Positions 6,879-13,345 of a DNA stretch of 15,063 nucleotides are shown here, in pieces. Below the pieces are notes generated by a model, which had not been told where the DNA came from, did not search any database, and saw only the letters and a program-made list of their open reading frames with translations. Origin of the DNA: Lachnoclostridium phytofermentans (lineage in GTDB: Bacteria > Bacillota > Clostridia > Lachnospirales > Lachnospiraceae); contig DPVV01000473.1 in the NCBI GenBank assembly GCA_003526525.1, positions 1 through 15,063 of the forward strand. The letters run 5' to 3'. The stretch's first letter is position 1; each line of letters begins with the position of its first letter. The position numbers were made by a program, and so were the translations under genes.

Positions 6879-6909
6879 AAGGTGCAAAAGTAAGAAAAGG
6901 AGTTAATTT

Positions 6910-7776
6910 ATGCAATATATCATTGCAGCTGTTGTTATAGCTGCTCTTTTGGTAGTATACTTATGGATAGAAAACAAAAATCTGGTAGTTACCAATTATT
7001 TATTAGAGCAAAAGAAAGTACCAAGCAATTTTCATGATATGCGATTTGCTTGTATTACAGATTTACATTACAATCAGTATGGAAAAGGTAATGCTAGGCT
7101 ACTAAAAGCTATTAATGATTGTAAACCAGATGCGATTTTAATCGCAGGCGATTTAGTAGTGACTGCAAAACCAAAAAAAGTAGAAGTTGCATACCATTTT
7201 TTAAGTGAGCTTACTAAGAGATACCCTGTTTATTATGCCCCAGGGAATCACGAACTGAAATGGGGGCAAGCGATTGGATGTAGCAAGGAATTTTATCAAT
7301 CATTTTTAGAAAACTTAAAAAAATTAGGTGTATGTTATTTAAATAATGAATCGATAACATTAAAAAAAGGTTCGGATACCTTAATCATTCGAGGGTTATC
7401 CTTGCCACGTAGATTTTTTGCAAAAGGAAAAAGAAAAGTAGAAATTAATGCAAAAGATATAGAGTCATTGGTAGGAAAAACACAAGGGGATGCCTATGAA
7501 ATTTTACTTGCGCATATTCCAGACTATTTTGAAGCATATGTTTCATATGGTGCTGATTTTATTCTATCTGGGCATGTGCATGGTGGCATTATGAAGCTTC
7601 CGTATCTCGGTGGTGTGATTTCTCCTCGTTATGAACTATTTCCAAAATACGATTCAGGAATCTTTAAGAAAGGACGCACAGTGATGTTTTTATCCAGAGG
7701 GCTTGGAACACATACGATACCAGTTCGAGTATTCAATCGTCCAGAACTCATTTGTGTGGAAATTAGAAAATGCTAA
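6910..7776 (+). CDS. Membrane-anchored calcineurin-like metallophosphoesterase (YkuE-like)
   Basis: A predicted metal-dependent phosphoesterase with the full motif set of the family: DLH (D51, H53), GD (D81), GNHE (N113, H114), a later histidine in AHIPDYF (H202) and GHVHGG (H222, H224). Together these supply the ligands of a dinuclear metal centre. An N-terminal hydrophobic helix (about residues 3-20) should anchor it in the membrane. The sequence most resembles the YkuE/YaeI group, often annotated as phosphodiesterases or UDP-2,3-diacylglucosamine pyrophosphatase-like; in a Gram-positive with no lipid A the substrate is unknown. The start is ATG with AAAAGGAG (6895-6902), 7 bases upstream. 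Its last codons overlap the next gene by 7 bases (ATGCTAA), implying translational coupling and a shared operon with the protease-like protein, scpA and scpB. Confidence 0.9.
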   Translation: MQYIIAAVVIAALLVVYLWIENKNLVVTNYLLEQKKVPSNFHDMRFACITDLHYNQYGKGNARLLKAINDCKPDAILIAGDLVVTAKPKKVEVAYHFLSELTKRYPVYYAPGNHELKWGQAIGCSKEFYQSFLENLKKLGVCYLNNESITLKKGSDTLIIRGLSLPRRFFAKGKRKVEINAKDIESLVGKTQGDAYEILLAHIPDYFEAYVSYGADFILSGHVHGGIMKLPYLGGVISPRYELFPKYDSGIFKKGRTVMFLSRGLGTHTIPVRVFNRPELICVEIRKC

Positions 7777-8387
7777 AGGAAAAGTTAATGTTACTTGTAG
7801 CCTCATTATGCGCGGGTGTTTTTGTTATGATCCTACATGAATTACCCAAGGCAATCTTATACCGACGATTAAAACATCGTTATGGTAAGGACGAAGATAA
7901 AAAATTTGAGAATCGAATCAATCCGGTTCATTTTGTGGATCCGATTGGTTTGATTTTTTGTGTTATTTATGGAATTGGTTTTTCAAAACCTTACTATTAT
8001 CGCATGAAAGAAAAGAAGTGGAATCAATGGCTTGGAATTACTGGATTATTGTCTTTACTCCTTCAATTTATCATAGTAGTTGCGATATTAAAATTTGGAT
8101 TTCATATGAATTCCAGCCTTACTTTATATGGGGAGTTTAGTATCTCGTATGAATTTTTAATGTACTTCCTTTCAAGCTATGCTATAATAAGTATTGGAAT
8201 GCTAATAACGAATCTATTTCCTTTGATTTCTTCGGATATGTCGTTATTAGTTGCTGCAAATCAGCCAATTAAGTTTGTAACACTACTTCGCAATGATTAC
8301 GTGATTAAGATGGCTTGGATGTTTTTGTTGCTGATTGGTACCATGACATCGATGTGCAATGCAGTATTTGACATTTTTATGAGGTGA
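7770..8387 (+). CDS. Site-2-protease-like (M50) polytopic membrane protein with degenerate active site
   Basis: A 205-residue protein with about five hydrophobic segments (about residues 5-25, 57-70, 88-108, 127-150, 178-202). It carries all three landmarks of the small M50B site-2 protease family in the right order and spacing, but altered. The zinc motif HExxH reads HELPK (23-27), keeping His and Glu but losing the second His. The NPxxHxDPxG-type block is present as NPVHFVDPIG (51-60) followed by GFSKP. The third motif, usually NLxPxxxxDG, reads NLFPLISSDM (148-157), keeping N and D but not G. I therefore infer a relative of site-2 proteases that has probably lost or changed catalysis. Intact M50 proteases are commonly found just upstream of scpA in clostridia, which supports the identification. 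Translation is coupled to the gene upstream by a 7-base overlap, and scpA starts 4 bases after the stop. Confidence 0.72.
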   Translation: MLKEKLMLLVASLCAGVFVMILHELPKAILYRRLKHRYGKDEDKKFENRINPVHFVDPIGLIFCVIYGIGFSKPYYYRMKEKKWNQWLGITGLLSLLLQFIIVVAILKFGFHMNSSLTLYGEFSISYEFLMYFLSSYAIISIGMLITNLFPLISSDMSLLVAANQPIKFVTLLRNDYVIKMAWMFLLLIGTMTSMCNAVFDIFMR

Positions 8388-8391
8388 GTTT

Positions 8392-9171
8392 ATGAGTATT
8401 CCGGTAAAACTGGAAGCATTTGAAGGTCCCTTGGATCTTCTTTTACATTTAATCGATAAAAACAAAGTAAATATCTATGATATACCAATTGTTACAATTA
8501 CAGAACAATATATGGAATATATCAAGGCTATGGAAGAAAAAAACTTAGAACTTATGAGTGAGTTTCTTGTAATGGCTGCAACGTTACTAAGAATCAAATC
8601 TCAGATGCTTCTTCCAGTGGAAGTAAAAGAAGAGGAAGAAGTGGTCGATCCGAGACAAGAATTGGTAGAACGATTATTAGAGTATAAGATGTACAAGTAT
8701 GTTTCTTATGAATTAAAGGACAAGCAGATGGATGCGCAGCTTTTGATGTTTAAGCCAAGTACAATTCCGCTTGAGATTTCTGATTATAAAGAAGAGATTG
8801 ATATTTCAGAATTATTATCAGATCTTACCTTAGCAAAGCTTCATACAATCTTTCAATCCGTTATGAAACGACAAGTAGACAAAATCGATCCAATACGTAG
8901 TAAATTCGGGAAGATAGAAAAGGAAGAAATCAATCTTTCCCAAAAGATTCTAGAGATACAACAATACGGTTTAGAGCATCGAACATTTAGCTTTAAAAAA
9001 CTTTTAGAACGTCAGACAGGAAAGATGGATGTTATCGTTACCTTCCTAGGAATTTTAGAATTAATGAAGATGCAGCGAATTGAGATATGTCAAAATGACT
9101 TATTTGAAGATATTATGATTCATTATCTGGCTAACGATATTGCGCCAGTAGATGACTTTTCAATAGAATAA
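8392..9171 (+). CDS. scpA: Segregation and condensation protein A
   Basis: The kleisin subunit of the SMC-ScpA-ScpB condensin complex, which bridges the SMC head domains and helps compact and separate the chromosome. The family hallmark is at the N-terminus: VKLEAFEGPLDLLLHLIDKN, then IYDIPIVTITEQYMEYI (the SMC-neck-binding part). A middle linker of acidic and hydrophobic residues (about 80-170, contacting ScpB) follows, then a C-terminal winged-helix region (about 185-250) including TFLGILELMKMQRI. The 259-residue length is normal. The ribosome binding site GAGGTGA (8381-8387) overlaps the stop codon of the preceding gene and ends 4 bases before the ATG. scpB follows after 19 bases, the usual order in Firmicutes. 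Confidence 0.96.
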   Translation: MSIPVKLEAFEGPLDLLLHLIDKNKVNIYDIPIVTITEQYMEYIKAMEEKNLELMSEFLVMAATLLRIKSQMLLPVEVKEEEEVVDPRQELVERLLEYKMYKYVSYELKDKQMDAQLLMFKPSTIPLEISDYKEEIDISELLSDLTLAKLHTIFQSVMKRQVDKIDPIRSKFGKIEKEEINLSQKILEIQQYGLEHRTFSFKKLLERQTGKMDVIVTFLGILELMKMQRIEICQNDLFEDIMIHYLANDIAPVDDFSIE

Positions 9172-9190
9172 ACAGAAAGGCCGGATACAT

Positions 9191-9760
9191 ATGGAAATCA
9201 AGAAATTGGAAGCCATGATAGAAGCAATTTTATTTACAATGGGAGAAGCAGTCGAAGTGGAACGAATTGCGAGTGCTCTTGATCATGATGTAGAAACAAT
9301 ACGTAAAATCATTCATAATATGATGGACCGATATGAGGAGGAAGAGAGAGGAATTAAAATTATTGAATTAGATAATTCCTTTCAGATGTGTACCAAAGCT
9401 CAGATGTATGAAGCAATCGTCAAGATAGCACATGTCCCAAAGAAACACATTCTTACCGATGTACTACTTGAATCCCTATCTATTATCGCATACAAGCAGC
9501 CAATCACAAAACAGCAGATTGAAAGTATTCGTGGGGTTAAGAGTGATCATGCGGTGAACAAATTAGTGGAATACAATTTAGTATGCGAAATTGGAAGAAT
9601 GGATGCTCCAGGAAGACCGATTTTGTTTGGCACGACGGAAGACTTTTTAAGAAACTTTGGTATTGCTTCTTTAGAAGATTTGCCAGTGGTTACTCCAGAA
9701 AAGGTTGCTGATTTTAAAATGGAAGCGGAAGAAGAAGTTCAATTACAATTAGAGATTTAA
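9191..9760 (+). CDS. scpB: Segregation and condensation protein B
   Basis: The KITE-type accessory subunit of bacterial condensin; a dimer binds the ScpA linker. It is built of two winged-helix domains (about residues 1-80 and 85-165). The second carries the typical signature LESLSIIAYKQPITKQQIES, then IRGVKSDHAVNKLVE and GRPILFGTTEDFLRNFGI. The acidic C-terminal tail is variable in the family, and 189 residues is normal length. AAAGG at 9176-9180 serves as ribosome binding site, with a 10-base gap to the ATG. It is the last gene of its operon: a strong terminator begins 5 bases after the stop. Confidence 0.96.
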   Translation: MEIKKLEAMIEAILFTMGEAVEVERIASALDHDVETIRKIIHNMMDRYEEEERGIKIIELDNSFQMCTKAQMYEAIVKIAHVPKKHILTDVLLESLSIIAYKQPITKQQIESIRGVKSDHAVNKLVEYNLVCEIGRMDAPGRPILFGTTEDFLRNFGIASLEDLPVVTPEKVADFKMEAEEEVQLQLEI

Positions 9761-9765
9761 GTTTG

Positions 9766-9808
9766 GATGTTTATGAAATCAAGGTAGGTTTCATAGACAT
9801 CTTTTTTT
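9766..9808 (+). terminator. Intrinsic terminator after scpB
   Basis: GATGTTTATGAAA (9766-9778) pairs with TTTCATAGACATC (9789-9801), 13 bp with one G-T wobble and a 10-nt loop, followed by seven T (9802-9808). Confidence 0.93.
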
Positions 9809-9867
9809 ATGCATATTCTTCTTGTTCGAAAATAAACTTAAAGTAAGAGTGTGCATAAGGGTTGAAT

Positions 9868-11160
9868 ATGAATAGCTACTACGAGAAATTAAGAAAGAAT
9901 AAATCAGTTCAAATCTTTTTAGTTTGTACTGCCTTGGTGTTTAGTAGTTTTAATTTGATAAAGGAGAAAATGATAGAATCTAACGATTTGTCATGGTGCC
10001 ATAAGAGAAGTGCTTCTGAGGAGGAGCTTAAGTTACCAGAGGCAGAGGATATCCCGCCAGTAATTGATAATAGTACTAACTTACAACTAAACGCCCTTTC
10101 TGCATGTCTCATGGATGCTTCGAACGGGCGTGTTTTGTATGGCAAGGACGCTTACAAAGAGATGTCCATGGCGAGTACTACAAAGATTATGACCTTACTT
10201 GTAGTGCTTGAAAATGCGAATCTGGATGATGTTGTTACGGTAACTAGCAATGCAGCAAAACAACCAGATGTACAATTAAATATTCAAACCGGAGAGCAAT
10301 ATATCCTTCGTGACCTTTTATATTCCTTAATGTTAGAAAGCCATAATGATACAGCGGTAGCAATCGCTGAACATGTGGGGGGAAGTGTAGAAGGATTTTG
10401 TAATATGATGACAGATAAGGCAAAGGAGATAGGCGCTAATCATACATCATTTAAAACTCCGAATGGATTAGATGCTGACGGCCATTACACTACAGCAAGA
10501 GACTTATCGCTCATAGCAAGTTATGCAATTAAGAATCCTGAATTTTGTAAGATCGTAGGAACTGCAACTCACCAGTTTAGTGAAGTAAATCGCAAACGCT
10601 CATATACTGTGAATAACCGTAATCGATTTTTATTTATGATGAAGGGAGCAATCGGCATTAAAACAGGATTTACAGGGAAAGCAGGATATTGTTTTGTAGG
10701 TGCTGTGGATATTGATGGTAAAACATTAGTTAGTACCGTGCTGGGTTCAGGTTGGCCGCCTCATAAGACCTATAAATGGGCGGACACCACAAAATTAATG
10801 GACTATGGGTTAAAAAACTTTGAGGTTTACTCGTTATATGAAAGATTAACCCCAGATTCACAGTATATTAAAGTACCAGAGGAGATTTCAGTACATAATG
10901 GTAAGATAAATTCTGTAAAGTTAGTATCAACGGATGAACTTTTATCAGAAAAGTTATTGCTTCGAGAAGGGGAAGAAGTGACTGTAAAAATCCAACTACT
11001 TGACCATATCACTGCACCAACAAAAGAAGGTGTAAAAGTCGGAGATATTTGCTACTATATTAATCAAAATTTATTCCGAAAAGTGCCGATAACGACAGCA
11101 GAAGCAACGGAGAAAATCGATTTGCCTTATATGATACGAGAAATCTTTAAATTCTGGTAA
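9868..11160 (+). CDS. D-Ala-D-Ala carboxypeptidase (peptidase S11, second DacF-like paralogue)
   Basis: A second low-molecular-weight penicillin-binding protein of the same family as 5420-6772. With the ATG at 9868 it has 430 residues. AAGGG (9857-9861) lies 6 bases upstream of that ATG and leaves no spacing for the in-frame TTG at 9862, so I choose the ATG. Motifs: STTK (S103, K106), SHN (S158-N160) and KTG (K265-G267), all intact. The N-terminus has one hydrophobic segment (about residues 13-28) with no obvious AxA cleavage site, so it may stay as a signal anchor. The C-terminal PBP5-like beta domain ends in an amphipathic tail, MIREIFKFW. In B. subtilis, dacB also lies close downstream of scpAB. 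A terminator just upstream implies its own promoter, but the 59-base gap shows only a weak TTGTTC/TAAGAG pair. Confidence 0.9.
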   Translation: MNSYYEKLRKNKSVQIFLVCTALVFSSFNLIKEKMIESNDLSWCHKRSASEEELKLPEAEDIPPVIDNSTNLQLNALSACLMDASNGRVLYGKDAYKEMSMASTTKIMTLLVVLENANLDDVVTVTSNAAKQPDVQLNIQTGEQYILRDLLYSLMLESHNDTAVAIAEHVGGSVEGFCNMMTDKAKEIGANHTSFKTPNGLDADGHYTTARDLSLIASYAIKNPEFCKIVGTATHQFSEVNRKRSYTVNNRNRFLFMMKGAIGIKTGFTGKAGYCFVGAVDIDGKTLVSTVLGSGWPPHKTYKWADTTKLMDYGLKNFEVYSLYERLTPDSQYIKVPEEISVHNGKINSVKLVSTDELLSEKLLLREGEEVTVKIQLLDHITAPTKEGVKVGDICYYINQNLFRKVPITTAEATEKIDLPYMIREIFKFW

Positions 11161-11177
11161 GTTAAAAAGATTTTAAC
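11161..11177 (+). other. A+T-rich hairpin directly after the carboxypeptidase stop
   Basis: GTTAAAA (11161-11167) pairs perfectly with TTTTAAC (11171-11177) around a 3-nt AGA loop, starting at the first base after the TAA. There is no T-run after it. It may protect the mRNA 3' end, or be chance. Confidence 0.35.
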
Positions 11178-11183
11178 CACATC

Positions 11184-11239
11184 AGCGGGTGGCAATGAGG
11201 TTATGAGCAAGTAGCGTAAGCGAATTGCGAGTATCCGCT
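11184..11239 (+). other. 56-bp structured intergenic element, possible dispersed repeat
   Basis: The ends AGCGGGT (11184-11190) and ATCCGCT (11233-11239) are inverted, with one G-T wobble. GCAAT (11192-11196) pairs with ATTGC (11224-11228) inside. The interior has a short GC-TAA-GC-like motif around TAGCGTAAGCGA. It is visibly more GC-rich than the flanking A+T-rich spacer and contains no credible coding frame, so it looks like an inserted repeat or a structured RNA segment in the long 3' region of the carboxypeptidase transcript. Only one copy is in the window. Confidence 0.4.
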
Positions 11240-11279
11240 TTGACTTTCTGAAATAAAAATTCCTTATGCATATAAGAAG

Positions 11280-11322
11280 CCAGCTATTCTAAAGTGATTG
11301 CTTTAAAATAGCTGGTCTTTCT
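11280..11322 (+). terminator. Intrinsic terminator after the second carboxypeptidase gene
   Basis: CCAGCTATT (11280-11288) pairs with AATAGCTGG (11307-11315). After one C-A mismatch TAAAG (11290-11294) pairs with CTTTA (11301-11305), with loop TGATTG. TCTTTCT follows. It lies 119 bases past the stop codon. Confidence 0.88.
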
Positions 11323-11380
11323 ATATATATAGATTTGTATAAAAAACATAAAAAATTAAGAATATTATTCCAGTATCCAC

Positions 11381-11409
11381 TTGAAATCTTGAAATAATAG
11401 GTCTACAAT
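11381..11409 (+). promoter_or_regulatory. Sigma-A-type promoter of the SulP transporter gene
   Basis: TTGAAA (11381-11386), an exact 17-base spacer, and TACAAT (11404-11409): each box matches 5 of 6 of the consensus. Initiation would be near 11416, giving an A+T-rich leader of about 90 bases before the ATG at 11507. Confidence 0.7.
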
Positions 11410-11506
11410 TAATAGGTTGAAATAAAATACCATTTTTAGTAAGAAGAAGTGTGGTATGCAGATAGCGTTAAACAAATACAAAAGAAAGTGAAGGACATAA
11501 TGATTA

Positions 11507-13156
11507 ATGGAAAAAATGAAGCCAAAGATTTTTTCAATTAGGAAGAACTATTCGAAACAACAATTTATTAAGGACATGAGGGCAGGGATTATTGTTGCAA
11601 TTATAGCATTACCGCTCTCCATCGCATTCGCAATTGGTAGTGGAGTTTCTGCAGAGAAAGGAATTTATTCCGCAATCATCTCTAGTATTGTAGTAGCCCT
11701 TCTTGGTGGAAGTAGTGTACAAATAACCGGGCCAACTGGTGCATTTATTATTATAACCCAAAGCATTCTAACTGGATATGGTATGAATGGGTTAATGATA
11801 GCAACCATTATGGCTGGTGTTATGTTGCTTCTTATGGGGGTATTTAAACTTGGTAAACTGATCCGTTTTATACCGGCTCCAATTACCATAGGGTTTACCG
11901 GAGGAATAGCGATTACCATATTTACCTTGGAAATCAAAGACTTTCTTGGAATTACAGTAGATAAGATGCCAACCAATTTTTTTGCAAAGTGGAGTACTTA
12001 TATAAAACATTTTTCTTCCATTAATCTTAATGCTGTTTTGCTAGGGCTTATATGCATTGCTATTTTAGTTGTATGGCCCAAGTTTAATAAAATGATACCG
12101 AATTCCTTAATTGCATTAATTGTTGGTACAACAATTGCTTATGTGGCTAAGTTGGATGTGAAAACACTTGGAATGATACCAAGAACATTAACTGTACCAA
12201 GTTTATCAGGAGTATCTTTGGATGAATTTTTCGAATTGCTTTCCCCTGCATTTACAATTGCTATTTTAGTGGCGATGCAGGCATTGTTATCCGCAGTTGT
12301 TACCGATGGTATCATTAATAGTAAGCACCGAGCAAATATGGAGTTAGTAGCCGAAGGGGTTGCCAATACTATTTTAGGTTTGCTTGGATGCATACCTGCA
12401 ACAGGTGGAGTAGCTCGTTCCATAGCGAATGCAAAAAACGGCGGAAGAACACCGATAGCAGCAATTTTTCATGGATTAACGTTATTTTTCTTTCTGATGG
12501 TTTGTATGCCGCTCATACAATACGTACCACTTTGTGTTTTAGCTTCTATCTTAATCGTAGTATCCTACAATATGTTTAATGTAAAGGCATTCCTAAGTTA
12601 TCGCAAAGCACCGAGAAGTGATGTTGCTGTTTTGATTGCCTCTTGTGTACTTACCTTTGCTTTTAACTTGGTATTAGCGATTGAAGTTGGAATGGTTATG
12701 TCTTGTATCCTGTTTATGAAACGAATGGCGGATGCAACAGAAGTGAAGGGATGGACTTACCTTAGAGGTATGGATTCCTTAGATGAAGATAATGATCCGG
12801 ATTCATTGAATTTAAAGGAAGTTCCAAGGCATACACTAGTATTTGAGGTTTCGGGACCTATGTTTTTTGGAGCAGCAGATAAATTAATTCAATTAACAAG
12901 CCAAGTGTCGGAGGATACCAAAGTGGTTGTTGTACGAATGCGCAGTGTTCCGGCAATCGATATTACAGCAATGAATTCGTTAAAAAAGGTGCATCAGCAT
13001 TTAGCTAAGAATAATGTAACTATGGTATTTTCCCATGTTTTAGAACAACCATTAAAAGCAATGCGCAAAGCAGGTTTTGTTGATACCGTAGGGGATGAAA
13101 ATATCTGTGAGAGCATAGATGCTGCATTAGATAGAGCAGAAAAACTGAGCGCTTAA
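11507..13156 (+). CDS. SulP-family anion transporter with C-terminal STAS domain
   Basis: A polytopic membrane transporter of the SLC26/SulP family, members of which move sulfate, bicarbonate or other anions, usually by symport or exchange. The membrane domain spans about residues 22-405. It shows the family pattern PLSIAFAIGSGVSAEKGIYS (36-55) and ITGPTGAFIIIT (73-84) near the N-terminus, then FIPAPITIGFTGGIAI (121-136), and IPATGGVARSIANAKNGGRT (296-315) in the second inverted repeat. The cytoplasmic STAS domain is about 441-545, with IDITAMNSL (484-492) at the usual phosphorylatable loop, here lacking the second serine seen in anti-sigma antagonists. The 549-residue length is normal. The substrate is not readable; no sulfate-assimilation or carbonic-anhydrase gene is adjacent. 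The putative ribosome binding site AAGGA (11491-11495) is 11 bases from this ATG, and the in-frame ATG at 11516 is an alternative start. The gene is flanked by its own promoter and terminator. Confidence 0.93.
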   Translation: MEKMKPKIFSIRKNYSKQQFIKDMRAGIIVAIIALPLSIAFAIGSGVSAEKGIYSAIISSIVVALLGGSSVQITGPTGAFIIITQSILTGYGMNGLMIATIMAGVMLLLMGVFKLGKLIRFIPAPITIGFTGGIAITIFTLEIKDFLGITVDKMPTNFFAKWSTYIKHFSSINLNAVLLGLICIAILVVWPKFNKMIPNSLIALIVGTTIAYVAKLDVKTLGMIPRTLTVPSLSGVSLDEFFELLSPAFTIAILVAMQALLSAVVTDGIINSKHRANMELVAEGVANTILGLLGCIPATGGVARSIANAKNGGRTPIAAIFHGLTLFFFLMVCMPLIQYVPLCVLASILIVVSYNMFNVKAFLSYRKAPRSDVAVLIASCVLTFAFNLVLAIEVGMVMSCILFMKRMADATEVKGWTYLRGMDSLDEDNDPDSLNLKEVPRHTLVFEVSGPMFFGAADKLIQLTSQVSEDTKVVVVRMRSVPAIDITAMNSLKKVHQHLAKNNVTMVFSHVLEQPLKAMRKAGFVDTVGDENICESIDAALDRAEKLSA

Positions 13157-13212
13157 AGAAAGGTCTAATCATTTCATTTCTTCAAGTATAGACTATTTCT
13201 TTGGAGTTTTTT
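13155..13212 (+). terminator. Probable terminator after the SulP gene
   Basis: AAAGAAAGGTCTA (13155-13167) pairs with TAGACT-A-TTTCTTT (13189-13202) with one bulged A and one wobble, overlapping the stop codon. A TTTTTT run is at 13207-13212. The loop is large (21 nt), so efficiency is uncertain. Confidence 0.55.
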
Positions 13213-13300
13213 AGGAATTTTGTAAAAAACAACATAAAAGATAAAAATACACATTACTTTCATCATTATTTCGCAAAAAGAGGTACAATTCTATTAAAAA

Positions 13301-13311
13301 TGTGGTATAAT
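13301..13311 (+). promoter_or_regulatory. Extended -10 promoter of the SWIM/SNF2 gene
   Basis: TGTGGTATAAT is an exact match to the Gram-positive extended -10 consensus TRTGnTATAAT. The best -35 is weak (GGTACA at 13282-13287, 18-base spacer). Initiation near 13318 gives a short leader containing AGGAGGAAGG. Confidence 0.68.
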
Positions 13312-13345
13312 AGTAAGATACTAAATTGTTAGGAGGAAGGAAAAT

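Noticed and set aside
11665..11976. A 103-codon minus-strand open frame inside the SulP gene
   Set aside because: It is antisense to a well-supported transporter, shows no recognisable family and its composition mirrors the gene; it is a frame shadow.
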